From the NCBI GenBank assembly GCA_028023455.1, contig JAQFVV010012434.1, positions 6,910,264-6,974,263 of the forward strand: a stretch of DNA of 64,000 nt, in the 5' to 3' direction. This DNA is from Epiperipatus broadwayi (lineage: Eukaryota; Onychophora; Udeonychophora; Euonychophora; Peripatidae). This document shows, in pieces, positions 35,618 through 48,924 of the stretch. The translations under genes were made by a program, and so were the position numbers. The notes beneath the pieces are model-generated. The model saw only the letters and a program-made list of their open reading frames with translations, did no database searches and had not been told where the DNA came from. Within the stretch, counting starts at the first letter, position 1, and every line of letters starts with the position of its first letter.

Positions 35618-38600
35618 TGTAATGCATAATATAGTTAGATATATTGTGTAACACTTGCTGGAAAATGCCATTAGATAGAAAATTTAGTCCCTCTTTTATT
35701 CCAAATTATTATATAATATTTAAAAGTAATGAGATTAAATTAAAGGCAAAGCAGTTAACTTTACTAACAAAGTTACACAAACTAATTTTTTCTTTAATAT
35801 CCCTTATCATTATGAAAATCAGAAACTTTACTATAATTATTGAACATATATAACATCCATCATATAAATACACTATATTTGTGTTTATCTTTAAGAAACC
35901 TATAAGGCATTCATAAAAGTAAGAAAATAAAATTAATATGATTTAGCAGACAAAAGTAATTTATTATTAATAAAAATAAAACAATAATGCTGTTATAATG
36001 AACAGTGACAAATTAACATATCAAAGATAGACAAACACATAGCACTGATATACAGCCAGTATCAAAGCAACCTATGCAATGAATGCTTACAAGAAAAAAT
36101 TTACAGTTAAAATATATCATAAGTATAAAATAGATTTACTCATGGAAGTGAAAATTAAAGTAACAACAATAATACAATAACTATCATATATACAAAATAT
36201 TTAGAAAATATTTGTGCTAATTTATCATCAAAGTAAACCACACAGTAATATATAATGAAACCACCCTTGCTCTCATCAAAGTATTTAATAAAGAGCAAAT
36301 CAATGGAAACAATAAGCTTCTTAGAAGATTATACAAATACAACAATACATCATAAGTTAAATATTTCCAATTAATCATCATTTAAATCTGTCAATGCATG
36401 CTGCATCAGTCAATAATTCACATATAAAACAAATAATTACTAGCAATTAAACATCATTACACATCTCAATTTTATAAATAATTATTGAATATACATATAT
36501 GAAATTACATATTTATATAACTTGAAATTTATATTAATATAGTTTTCACTATATAAAACGAGGGTAAAATATTTCACATTGAATAAGACAAAAGTAAATA
36601 AGGTACTCTGTAATATTCACATTACATTTTGAATTTACAGAAATAAAATGTTTTAAAATGTTATTTAAAAAGCTTACACCTATCAAGAAATTATAAATTT
36701 AAGTATTGTTTAAGAACTGATAATAACTACATTATAAATAATTAATAATTATATAGAAATATCTACATCAGAGACAATATATTTAAAAAAAAAACCCAAC
36801 AACAATAAAAACTAAAGATTTATAAATTGACTTTATTTTCTTTTATTTATGTACCCAATACAAATCTTGTTGTTATTTGGCAATTTATTAAAAGATCCTG
36901 GCAGAGGCAATAAACAACAGCAAACTATCTTGATGGGTTCCATTTTCATCCCTGTAACAGAAAAATAATAGTAATAATTTACAACAGCAAATGATGGTTT
37001 GGGAATTATTTTTACTAACATTTGATTAAATCTCAAATAGGTTAAAGTTATGCATTTGAATTCGTAACCATCCTTTGAGATAAAACAAACCAGCAAGCAG
37101 CTCTTTGTGTACATTTTAGAATACATTCTTTTCCTTTTAAAATTTGTCAGCTGATTTAATCTGAATATGTAAATGCTTATGAATATCAAGAAAGTTATTC
37201 TTGATATCACTTCACCAAGATAATAGACTACTTTAGAAATTATAATTAAAATATTTAAGAAAATAATAAATATTACTTCTATACAAATCAATATTTTACA
37301 TATAACAAAAATTCATTTTAATAAAACAATGTTTTATATAATTATAAATAAGCTAACTTTTAAATTATAATTTTATAAGATTAACATTATTTAAACAAAA
37401 AACGCATAATATATATTGATGCCATATATTTAAATTATTTTATTTCATTTAAATAAAATTTCTTTTCCACAAATCTATCTTAATATACATAAATGAAATA
37501 TATATTCATATGGAATATCATTTCAATGTATATACACACACATTAAGTGGTCTGTAGAAAGTTAGGTTTATTGACTTAAAATAATCTTTTGGCAAAAACT
37601 ACCGAGATCAAGCAATAAAAAACTGGATAGTTATCTATGATAATTTGGTTTATATATGTATTATTATTAATATACAGTAATCTTTTTAATTATTTTATTC
37701 ACAACTATATCTAGAAAAATTGCCATTAAAGATGATCAATAAGTTTTGCTCAAACAAACATAATTTTACTGATACCAATATTAGATAAATAAATAAATAT
37801 AAGCTACAGTTAATTTATAGCTTGTAATCCCCAATAACACATAAAGAATTTATATGCTATTGAGGAAAGCGATCATACGCTGGAAGTTTGTTTTAGTAAA
37901 ATATTTACATTAATACCAATAAAATATCACATGATTTTATCACAGACCCCTGCTTACTCAATGTCATTTCAGCAACATATTTTTTTTTCCACCACATCTA
38001 TACTTCTTTCTCTAAGGTTAATATTACTCAAGAAACCCCCATCCAGTGGAGCACTGAATAGAGATATATTAAGCATTATCATCTGCATCTGATATTGATT
38101 TGCATTATTAATATTGATATAATAAAATTTATAAGATTGTTTTTTTAATATAAAATTCTATATACAAAAGAGTTAAATGCTCATTAATAAAAATTAATAA
38201 AAATATAGTTTTATATTTATTGATAATAATTTATGCTGTGTATTTCACTATTTGGTAGGGAAAAAAAAGTTAAACTCATTATATTATAGGAGAATGAAAA
38301 AGAATTAAAAAACCCAATACCATATATATTAGAATAGACCATTAAATGTAATTTTGACTTATATTTATATCTAAAATTATCTAAATTAATTATAATTATA
38401 TATATTTTAAAAAGGATGAATGTTGAACTGAAATCTACAATTTTTATTTTTATTAGCCAATTTAATTAAATAATACTTTATCGTGTCATTAACATTTAAT
38501 TGAGTCGGACGCTTTCTAAACCTGTTATATATAGTTATAAATTTTACTAAAAATTAAAGCGATTTAGTAAAGACCAATGAACTATTTTTCAAACAATTTT

Positions 38601-39531
38601 TTTTATTTGTATTTTTACGTAGGATTGATTTTATGGTAAAGGGTGAAGGCTTCTAATGTGTGTACATTATCAAAAACATCTGTTAATTAACAGAAACATA
38701 TACATATAAAAATATCAGCTTAAGGTTATCAAGCTTCTATCCGATCAATTATTGAAAAGATGAAATAAAACCTGGATCCAGTGGCCCTTATTATTTTACA
38801 GTTCAGTGGCTAACTAGTCTCATTGATAATATCACTGATTTCAAAATAGCACAGTGTTATAAATTGCCCATTGTTATACCCCCTGCTTTTTTTTTTTTTT
38901 TACTATTTACATATATACATGCTTAATATTAAAGTAAATATTTTCTGGAGAAAAGATAGTAACAAAGTTGTTGAGTTTTTAACGTATGTAACTGCTGATT
39001 AAAGCATCCATTCAGTATCCTGTTACAGTCTATGTAATGTGAGTAACTCAGCGTGATTGCGTCCTAAAGAAATAAAATGCAGGTTACGTGTCATGGAGTT
39101 TAGCTGTTAATTATTTACTCTAATATAAAATTGAGAATAGGTCTGATTAAAAAAAAAGGGAGTGACATATGATTAATGTGACATTTCGTTTTTGATAAAC
39201 ACATATAATAAACATGTTGCATGTCCTTTAATAATTTATATTTTTGAAAATCTCCGTAACCTCTAAATTGCTCTCTGACATTGTGCATTACATCTAGATA
39301 AGATTTTTAGCATTAACAAAATTATGATGAAGCCAGTTTTTAAAATATGTAAGGTGAACATTGATAAAGGTGATCATTGTTTTACTGCATTAATAACTTC
39401 TAAAACTAATATGAAGATAACCCCTTCTCACATAATAACTTTTACAAATCTCTTAAAGAATTTCATATATACTATAGATCTAAAAAAAAAGAATCAAACA
39501 TCACATAACCACCATTCTTTATACTTACATA
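35618..39531. other. Intergenic stretch, no firm gene
   Basis: AT-rich sequence with no recognised repeat. One weak candidate terminal exon on the minus strand (36888-36951) is listed separately. The 152-codon minus frame at 36833-37291 that overlaps it is hydrophobic and compositionally unremarkable. Confidence 0.4.
36888..36951 (-). CDS. Weak candidate terminal coding exon, minus strand
   Basis: On the minus strand a T-rich tract ends in TTTTTCTGTTACAG directly before 36951. In phase 1 the following sequence reads DENGTHQDSLLLFIASARIF then a stop at 36890-36888, with AATAAA hexamers 40-55 bp downstream (36842-36847, 36832-36837). That is the pattern of a short last exon with its poly(A) signal. 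No upstream exon was found and the peptide is not recognised, so it could well be chance. Confidence 0.15.
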
Positions 39532-39959
39532 TGAAATTGTAAATTGCTTCTACTATAGTGTCAAAAATAGGGGGGGGGGAATAAAGATTTTTCCTTGCTT
39601 AAAAAACACATTTGTAAAATCCACAATATTTTACATCAAAATATTCACTATTCAGATCCAAGACTTCTCACTGATGAAAGCCACAAGATAGAAACTAGTC
39701 TGGGGATATTGGATGAGTAGGCACTAGATAGGGATTTTATGCACAAACCTTCCTGCATCCATTGATTTCTCTGGCTTGCACTGAGTGGTGCTGTATGGAG
39801 AGTTTTGCTTCTGTGACAAAAAATGAATCCATGGGTTATTTGGTAGTGAATATTTTGATAGTAAAATATTGTTAATTTTGCAAATGTTTTTTTAAGCAAG
39901 AAAAAAGCTTTACCCCCCTATTTTTGACACTATAGCAAAAGCAATCTATAATTTCATTT
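39532..39959. mobile_element. MITE-like element, ~428 bp with ~110-bp terminal inverted repeats
   Basis: The left end ATGAAATTGTAAATTGCTTC is mirrored by the right end at 39940-39959. Next come CTATAGTGTCAAAAATAGGG opposite CCCTATTTTTGACACTATAG, and TTGCTTAAAAAACA opposite TTTTTTTAAGCAA. The interior (about 39650-39840) is related to the 5285-5900 repeat family (GATCCAAGAC, GATGAAAGCCA, GATATTGGATGAGTAGGCA). A minus-strand open frame at 39648-39899 is not recognised and probably accidental. Confidence 0.82.
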
Positions 39960-40919
39960 ATAGATTTACACGTACTAAAAAATATGCAGTGTTAAATCTA
40001 TAGTTTATAATTAAGTTTATTTTTCAATTATACAAAAAGAATATTGGAAAAAATTGGCCATGTTTTAAATTTTTACGACAATACCAAAAAATTAATGAAA
40101 CATATCCAAATTTGAGGATGTGATTTTTCTAGACACCTGTGGTATTTATAAAATTTCTTGAGCAGTTTCTAGGGCTTGCACAGGAGGAATCACCTTTTAA
40201 TTTTAAGATATGTAAATATTAATACAATTAAACCTCCTTCATATATGATAAATATTTGGTAACATTAAAATCTCATTCAGTCGTGCTATCCTGTCAAATA
40301 ACTGCCAAGAACACCATTAAGATTTTAAAAAGACTTAATTGCATTAATAAATATGATGTAACAGTAAATATTCTATAAAACATTTTTGTTCAAATTAAAT
40401 TACTTTAAACTCCCATTTTAATACAATTTCTTCTAAAATGCAGATTATTTTCATGATGTCTGGAGAGATTCAAAGAAAATATTATTGCTATAACAATAAA
40501 CAACAATGTATGTGGAAAATTCAAAAACTTTATAGAAACAAATACACACACAGACACACACACATATATATATACACATAGGTGTTTTAATTTAATTTAC
40601 AAGTGTCATATTTTCTATACTCAACAATATTATCATTATCCACATCAGATAAATACATTAGTGATTATTATTAATAATTTTTTAAACAAGAAATCATTAT
40701 AATATTCCTAGCCAGATATAAACTTGAAACTTTTGTTAAAAATTAATGCATCTTATTTTAAATTAAATATAAACATGCAACAATTCAAATTAATTTTTCA
40801 TTTTCCATGTAAAATATTTTATTAGTTATACTAAAAAATTCCATTCTATCACACATTCTTGAAATATATGAATAAAGGCATCTGAAATAAATGACCTCAA
40901 AGATGCATTTAATATATTA
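39960..40919. other. Intergenic stretch with a CA/TA microsatellite
   Basis: No gene seen. A (CA)n/(TA)n tract with a GACACA interruption lies at 40541-40575. Confidence 0.5.
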
Positions 40920-42431
40920 CTGTATTACTTCAAATTTAAGATGCACTTTTTTCCAAATTTTGGACCCATAAAAGAGGGTGCATCTTAAACTCAAAGAAAA
41001 TTTTCTTAACATCTTATTTCTGCAAATCATTGCTTTACCCTATACATGCACATAGTATTACAATTGATATCTTTGTGTAAAATAGCATACATGCCAACGT
41101 TTTTGGACTAATTTCATAAACAGTTTTAACTCTCTCTGAAACTGCTATTTTTAATGTTATTTGCCAATTTTACCATTATTTTATGAAGAAAACTGTACTG
41201 AATAACCTTTAGAATTTTTTTACAACTAATACCAGCAAAACAATAAGATTTACTTTGAAATGTATGTTTTAGAATCTCTTAATGTAATTTTTTCAATTTT
41301 ATTATTTTATCATGTAAACTGTACTCAATAATCTTTAGAATTTTTTTACAACTAATAAATCAATAAAATTTAAAATTAAAGTTATATACAATGAGACAAA
41401 AACCTCTCTTTCAAAGTGCTGATTGGTTGTTTATTGTTCTCTACACAAGAGAGTGTCTGTCAACAATTCTGACACCTCTGATATTTTCATTTTGAATTAT
41501 AAAGTGAAAATGAATGTTTTAGAATCTTTTAACATTATTTTGCCAATTTAATTGAGAAAACTGTATTAAATAACTTATAATTTTTTTACAACTAATAAAT
41601 CAATAAGATTTAAAAGTAAATTTATAACAATATGATAAAACCCTTCCTTTCAATGCACTACACATAAAGATCACCATTTTGACAATTGAAATATTTTCAT
41701 TTTGAATTTTAAAGTAAAAATTTATGTTTTAGAATTTTTTTACACATTGATAAATTTTTTTTGAAAAAATTTATAAAAAGATTAATTATTTTAGAAAAAT
41801 AATTCAGATTTTAATAGAAAAAATTACTTTTACATGAGAGCAAATTGAGAAAGAAATTATAACATTTAGCTGCAATTTGCTGTATAATTAGATGCCATTA
41901 AGCTTAAAGTAAAAATAAAAAACTGTAATACCAGCAGATATGACTTGTAAACTCCAACCACTTGCTGAGCATGTTAACAAACCCTTTACAAATAAAATGA
42001 GAACGCATTACAAAGCATGCTTAAATTGAAAAAATTATCATTTGGCACCAAGTGATAAAATAAACTGAGTTTCATTTTTTACAGTAGCTCAGAGGATTTT
42101 GCAATTTTGAAATAATATTCCTAAACTTTTTTTTTTATCAAAAAATCTATTTTTAAAATGTTGCATTGCTAATTATTAGATGATCTTCCTGGTGGAATGG
42201 TGAAGATGAGAATTCAAGTTCTGAAAGTGAAAATGTTAAAAGTGAAAGTATATCTGAGGAAGATTTACAATGAATTAGGTGAACTTATTGCATTTATATA
42301 AATTTCTATTTATATAAATAAAAATGTTTCTTATTTTTCAACAAAATCATTAATTTTTTTTTTTGATTTTCTGAGCTTAAAATCCTACTGCATTTTAAAT
42401 TTGAGAGTGTCTTAAATGTGAAGTAATATGG
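40920..42431 (+). mobile_element. Decayed pogo/Tigger-type DNA transposon
   Basis: The ends TGTATTACTTCAAATTTAAG (after C) and, reverse-complemented, CATATTACTTCACATTTAAG (after C) form a 21-bp TIR with three mismatches, flanked on both sides by TA (40918-40919, 42432-42433). Inside, the plus strand keeps transposase remnants. VIPADMTCKLQPLAEHVNKP (41925-41984) matches the (S/T)xKLQPLDVxxNKPF motif near the end of the DDE domain of pogo-like transposases. It is followed by degenerate sequence and an acidic C-terminus GEDENSSSESENVKSES (42199-42249) ending in a stop at 42271-42273. The N-terminal DNA-binding and most of the catalytic regions are missing. In their place is AT-rich repeated sequence, so the element is dead. 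Confidence 0.85.
41180..41760 (+). repeat. Three degenerate direct repeats inside the pogo element
   Basis: The block AAACTGTA.TGAATAA followed by TTTTTTTACAACTAATA and AATAAGATTTA recurs at about 41189-41290, 41313-41550 and 41555-41760, with ATGTTTTAGAATCT between copies. Copies two and three are about 240 bp apart. Confidence 0.7.
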
Positions 42432-42644
42432 TATTTGAAGTGGATATCAGACACTTGGAAATCAAATTGTAATAACTAGGCATTAATAAATATTAAACAA
42501 ATGATTAGAAATATATATAAAAATTATGACTTGGGATAACTAAAGAGTATTGGTTTAATATAAAACTCATATTGGAAATCATTTAGGTTGTCAGATTTCT
42601 TTAGTCATATGTTTTAAAGATTTATAGTAGAGTGGAAGTTTTAA

Positions 42645-43233
<589 letters not shown>

Positions 43234-44616
43234 AAAATGTACCTATTAAAATTTTAAATAAATTGCAGCATGTGATGGAATGTTAGTCATAATTTTTTTT
43301 TTCTTGTTTGATATTAATGGTGGATATATTAACCTGTGGAGTATTGGAATATGTTGCTATAACAACAATAATATTGGAGAAATAAATGTTTATTATTAAT
43401 TGTAGTTTGTAAAAATTGTGAATTGACTTTATTCATTTTAAAAATGAATGTGTAAATAATAAACTTTATAGTATTGATGCAATTATTATTGTTTCTTTAT
43501 TATGTATATTTTTATTACTGCATTTGCAATGGTACTTTCAAATAATATATCTAAATGTTTAATGCCTCAAGTATGTTTGTTATTTTATTTGTTTAATATT
43601 GTATGGAAAAATATGTGTAAAAGTTTTATTTCCATTGTAGTATGAAAAGAATATAATCCTAATTGCTTAATTTATGTTGGAGTGATAGTATCTTTTTTCT
43701 ATTTTAAAAATGTAAATGATTGTTGTATATAAGAATTGTGAATTTTAAAAATCTATTCATCATTATTTTAGGTAATAAGATTTTTATTTATGACATTCTG
43801 ACTAGAATTGACCAGAGAGTTAATACAAAGCATTGCTATAGTTTCTCTTACATCAATTAAAAAAGTTTACACATAGAAGTAAGGAGATTAAACACACTCT
43901 CTCATATCTTGGCTTCAATAGAAGAGAGCCTAAGTTACTTCATATGATTTTTCTAAATTTATTTTTAAAAGTATATAATTATTAAATAGATAGAATGATG
44001 GGGTAAAAACAATAATATTTATCCATTAACTGGACAAGATCAATGAATTTGTGAGAGTGATAATTTATTGAAAAAATAAAAATTAATTCATAGTATTTAA
44101 AAACCATGGAATATTTCTTTGCTTTTTAAAAAAAGGATATTACCTATTTTTCAATGATGAAATCTAATTGTGAACAACATAAAATGTATATAAAGATTAT
44201 GTTTACCAACTGATATAATTTTATGAGATCAATGAATTATTTCCACACACGATAAAAATTGGTTCAATTTCTATAGCATTGTCATGAATGAAACTAATGT
44301 CTGTTCACTTGTAATGTTTTATGAATCAAGTACTTGTTAAAGAAACAAACACTTACATTGTATCATCATGGATATAAACTAGCATTTGTAACCGATAATA
44401 CTATAGATCAAATACCTGCTAAATGAAAGATTGATTTGGATATTTGAAAAACATAGGAATTAATAAAAAGTGCTTTAAAACTTATAGCTTTTTGTGATAT
44501 TTATACATTCTCTGGCATAATGAAACATCTATTGCAGTTTAAGAAATGGTCATTAGAACTATGGTAGTATTTTGAGAAATATATCTGAGAACAATTGATC
44601 AGATCCTTTGCTAATA
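43234..44616. other. Intergenic stretch with no feature recognised
   Basis: AT-rich, no interpretable ORF or repeat. Confidence 0.5.
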
Positions 44617-44791
<175 letters not shown>

Positions 44792-44987
44792 TAAATAAGC
44801 ATTTATTTTATATAGCAGTACTTCAGATTTGCTCATATATAAGCATTTGAGTTGTAGGAATAAGTGGATTCATTTTATTCCTGCATAAATACTATATCTT
44901 GTATTGGAGAGAAAGTATTCATTTATTATTATTAACACTCGCAAAAGCGTATGCACAATTAGCTTGAAAGGCTGATATTTGAATGTA

Positions 44988-45053
44988 ATATTATTGTTAT
45001 TGTTGTTGTTGTTATTATTATTATTATTATTATTATTGTTGTTGTTGTTGTTG
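44988..45053. repeat. (ATT)n/(GTT)n microsatellite
   Basis: About 22 trinucleotide units alternating between ATT and GTT blocks. Confidence 0.95.
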
Positions 45054-45505
45054 TACATAATTGTATATGATATAAATAGTAGCATAATTTAAATTAAGTA
45101 GAGATTTATTTTACATGCTTAAAGTATAAGAGAGTTATGTTTTTCTAAATTCAAATTTATATTTCATAAATTAGCAATTATAATTCTAATTAAAAATGCT
45201 TATCTTTTTATTCTTTGATTTTGAATTAATCTCAAGTATTTACTTTTATTTTATTCTTTTAGAACAATGTGAGCAAATAGGTATATTCATCTTTAGTATA
45301 TTTTTATCTCCATTAATTATTTTTTTATATATGGAGCACAGCATGTTTATGTTACAGAAGTATACATTTTTAGTTTTGACATTTTATGGGTGAAATTCCA
45401 AATAAAATCATCTATTTAATTTAAAATTAATTAATCTCAATTGAAAACCTATTACATAAAGCATAACTGGATCATATGTATATATTTTAAATGTTTATTT
45501 GCCAT

Positions 45506-45923
45506 ACATAAATTATATTATTTTTAGAAGTACTTTCGACTATACATTTTGTAGTCTTTATCAACTATATAATATTGAATAATCAAAATGAGACAACCCT
45601 TAACAATACCCATAGTTTAATTCAGATTTCCCACAATTCTGTTTTTTTAACATTTGACGATTTCTTGAAATCAACATAGCCTCTTTTATTTTACGTTTAT
45701 TATGTCAATGTTCAATTTGAATAATTTTCATATTTTTATAATCAAATTTAAATGTTAATGAATCACCAGTCATCAAATGTTAAGATAACAGAATAGTGGG
45801 AAATCTGAATTGAACTATGGGTATTGTTAAGGGTTGTCTCGTTTTGATTATTCAATATTATATAGTTGATAAAGACTACAAAATATATAATCGAAAGTAC
45901 TTCTAAAAATAATATAATTTATG
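45506..45923. repeat. Hairpin element, arms ~150 bp (family H-like, copy 3)
   Basis: Arms 45506-45657 and 45773-45923: TTTAGAAGTACTTTCGACTA is opposite a matching TAATCGAAAGTACTTCTAAA. GACAACCCTTAACAATACCC is opposite GGGTATTGTTAAGGGTTGTC, and the outer ends are CATAAATTATATTATT/AATATAATTTATG. Loop about 115 bp. (TA)n follows on the right (45943-45956). It shares the AGAAGTACTTTC motif with copies at 23.6 and 46.1 kb. Confidence 0.9.
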
Positions 45924-46052
45924 GAAATTGTACTCTATTTTGATATATATATATATTGATTTGTATATTATATATATTGTGGAATGAATACAGATATCAA
46001 ACTTTATTTATTATACCTATCTCTCTCTCTCTCTTTATATATATATATATAT

Positions 46053-46264
46053 ATAATTGAAAAAATATTTTTAACGGTTTACTAACAATTACAAACAATC
46101 TTTAAATCAGCAGAAGTACTTTTGGTTACTTTCTAACCTGCCTCAACTGCCATTAAATTCAAAAATGGCAGTTGAGGCAGGTTAGAAAGTAACCGAAAGT
46201 ACTTCTGCGGATTTAAAGATTGTTTGTAATTGTTTGTAAACCGTTAAAAATATTATTTCAATTA
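46053..46264. repeat. Hairpin element, ~100-bp arms (family H, copy 4)
   Basis: Arms 46053-46153 and 46165-46264 mirror each other (TTACAAACAATCTTTAAATC, CAGAAGTACTTTTGGTTAC, CCTGCCTCAACTGCCAT), with a loop of 11 bp. The sequence is clearly related to the 23627-23959 hairpin, including the adjoining AATTAACGGATATTTTATTT (46283-46302; inverted at 23586-23608). It lies between (CT)n(TA)n (46017-46054) and (CA)n(TA)n (46311-46334). Confidence 0.92.
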
Positions 46265-46334
46265 TAATTACAATATTGTTTTTAATTAACGGATATTTTA
46301 TTTATTTTACACACACACACACATATATATATAT

Positions 46335-46998
46335 TGAACTGGATAGCATCCGTTTCAAAAGTAACTTCACTAAAGTAGAATTAACTTTTGGTTTTATTAA
46401 ATTTAAACTATATAGCTATTTAAAAAAAAGAATTGTTTATAAGAGTACATGTATTTAATACATACTCATTTACATTTAAAATAGGTCATTTTGATTTTTT
46501 TTATAGAATTGATTTTAAAATAATTTTCTTTCACAGCTTGTTTTTAATCAATTTGATTAAAAACAAGCAAGCTTGTTACCTGTCTCTTTTATTTTAATCA
46601 TTTCTAAGTTTATTACAAAAGCAGAAATTTAATTTTGTGTTGTTGTTTTTGCTTAAAATAATCCCTGGTTAAAATTCCTAATTAGTTTTAGTGGAGACTG
46701 AGATTTACTCTGCCTAAGGTGTAGAATTTGACAACAAGAAAAGTTTACATGGGAAATGTGGCATGGGTATAAATAACCCCATAAATTTTGGGACAAGGGT
46801 TTTAGATTATTCTTGACTAACAAGCTGTTTCAAAGTAACAGATTCAATATTCATTTTACATTTTTGATTATAGTCTGCAAAGAATTGTACCACATTGTTT
46901 GCAGTTCAGACATTAATTTCTTTTAAAAGAAAAAATTGTAGTTGTTACAATATTTGTTTCTTCATGATATCAAAACCCACTGCATTACGTATTCTAAA
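46335..46998. other. Intergenic stretch with no feature recognised
   Basis: AT-rich. A small palindrome CTTGTTTTTAATCA-ATT-TGATTAAAAACAAG sits at about 46539-46569. No gene seen. Confidence 0.45.
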
Positions 46999-48737
46999 CT
47001 CCAACATGTCTTGCTAGTTTAACCAAAACAATGGACCCATGCCTTCCAGGTGCCCTTCAATCATGCTGTAAAAGTCTAAAATAAACTGGATCCCCAATGC
47101 TTCTACACTTGCCACTGTAAAAAGATGGATCACCTGAAATATGAGCTTAAATAAAAGTACACTCTCTTTGAAACTACGCGGACTTGGCTTTATCGTAAGG
47201 TAAATATTTTCTTTTATTCTTTTTAGGGTAAATACTTTTAGTTAAATCTCCACTCAATCTAATAAATTTTTAGTCTTTATAATTATTTAACTTTTTATTT
47301 ATTAACTGTATTTGCTTTTCATTGTATTAATAATATGTCTTGGAATCTTAGTTTTAAGATTCCAAGTTTGCCATCAATTTTATTTATCGGAGAGTGTCTA
47401 GTGAGTTTGTATTTTTATATGCTTAATATATTTCTAATTATATGCCTAACTTTTATAAATGCTTTAGCAGTCTTGTATAATTTTAAATTGGCTCACCTGT
47501 ATTTACTTTATTGTCCAATAATTGATTTAAAATTCTGTGTTTGCACTTTGGCAAACCGCATAATCTTTTGGTTGGTCGTTTATCATGTTTATTGTTTTGG
47601 TTTCATTGATTTCCTACAAGACCATATTTGTCTTTATGTCTCTGAAATAGGAAACTGGAATTGTTGTTCTTTGTAATTTTATAAATCGCCAGCAGAAAGG
47701 TAATATTAATCCCTTTTGTAAACTGTAGATGAAAGAGAGTTTCCTTTCTGCTAAAGTATTTAATGCCTTAATATTTTCTACTCATATACACTCTCTGATA
47801 AACTAATTTATAAAAAAATCTAGATCAATGTTTATATTTAGCTTGCTAGATTTGTTTTGTATTTTACATGTGGTTTTAAATTTTATCAGCACATGTACTC
47901 AGAACTTGGCTTGTAAATTCACTTGTACTTATAATTATTTCACTTTCTTGAAATGCTTGGGTAGATATAACTGGTTTTCTAATTATTTACTTGCTTCCTA
48001 CTGAGACCTTTAATTATTATTCTCAGATTAGTTTTGGCTAATTGTTTGGTTGGGGATTCACCAGTTTTAAATGTCTGTTTTCATTTCATCATAGATTTAA
48101 TATTTTATTAATTTGAAGTCATTTATGTGGGAGTATTTTCTAAATTTGTTATTTCATTAAATTGGAGATGTAAATTTCCTCCTGTTTTATAATTGATACT
48201 CCGATGTATTAATCATATTTTTTTTTTGTTCTTGGGGTAAATCAATCATGTTTGCTTTAAATGTAGTATAAGATGCAGCAGTTCTACCAGAAATATGACA
48301 TTCTTGGTCCTGAAGCATTTTCCGGGCCAAGAAATGCTTGCTGGAGCTGGTTTCATTGATTTATTTCAAGAATGTATTGTTTTTGTATCTGTGAATAGGA
48401 AAATCAGTGTTGTTGAGGAATTCTCAGCTGAAAGAAATGTGTTCCCTCTTTTTATAAGAAAATTAGTCTGCCTGCCAGAGCTTTGAATTTTATTCTTTCT
48501 AGTACATGCCTGATATAAACCTATTTGTTGTATTCTACACTTTTACTTTATAATTTATATTTCTCTCAAATAAAATTTAAAAATTGTTTAAACATAATTT
48601 AGCTGACATTTGTCTTAGTGCTTTTATTTCTCAATTGTCTGAACAATATTTAAGATTTCTTGCTTCTCCCTGAATCTAGTCAGCACAAACCATCATCCTC
48701 ATTCATTTGTGATCACAGTAAATAAATTTTCCATGTT
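46999..48737. repeat. Tandem duplication, unit 1 (~1.74 kb)
   Basis: Matches 48925-50665 in direct orientation over its whole length, roughly 85-90% identical by eye. Landmarks are ACTCCAACATGTCTTGCTA, CCAATGCTTCTACACTTGCC, TTAGTTTTAAGATTCCAAGT, TAAGATGCAGCAGTTCT and GGGCCAAGAAATGCT. Within the unit, 47600-47680 and 48350-48430 are themselves related (GGTTTCATTGATTT ... AAATAGGAAACTGGAATTGT against GAATAGGAAAATCAGTGTTGT). The 113-codon frame at 47335-47676 is broken in unit 2 and lacks recognisable domains. Confidence 0.85.
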
Positions 48738-48742
48738 TTGTG

Positions 48743-48923
48743 ATGATGTGATGTGATGTACTGTAGCTTCTTAAATGAAGTCAAGAATGTCTCAGTAATT
48801 ATACCAAGAAAAACTTGTTAGCTACTTAATTTTACATTTCCCAGTCTGAGGTCTCCCATTTCTGCTCCATCCCATTTCCACAACATAATTAATCTTTGTC
48901 AACTCTACAGCCTTTATATCTAA
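48743..48923 (-). mobile_element. Truncated 3' end of a LINE 'C'-family element
   Basis: Starts with the GATGTGATGTGATGT tail and continues GTAGCTTCTTAAATGAAGTC, CTGCTCCATCCCATTTCCAC and GCCTTTATATCTAAAC, matching the 3' end of the 12128-14300 LINE for about 180 bp. It lies exactly between the two tandem-duplication units and is absent from unit 1's left border. Confidence 0.8.
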
Positions 48924-48924
48924 A

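Noticed and set aside
36833-37291. 152-codon minus-strand frame
   Set aside because: No recognisable domain, chance-like hydrophobic composition; only a short terminal exon inside it, in another frame, seemed worth recording.
47335-47676. 113-codon hydrophobic frame as a possible membrane-protein gene
   Set aside because: The tandem copy at 48925-50665 lacks the start codon and has a frame-shifting indel, so the frame is not conserved.
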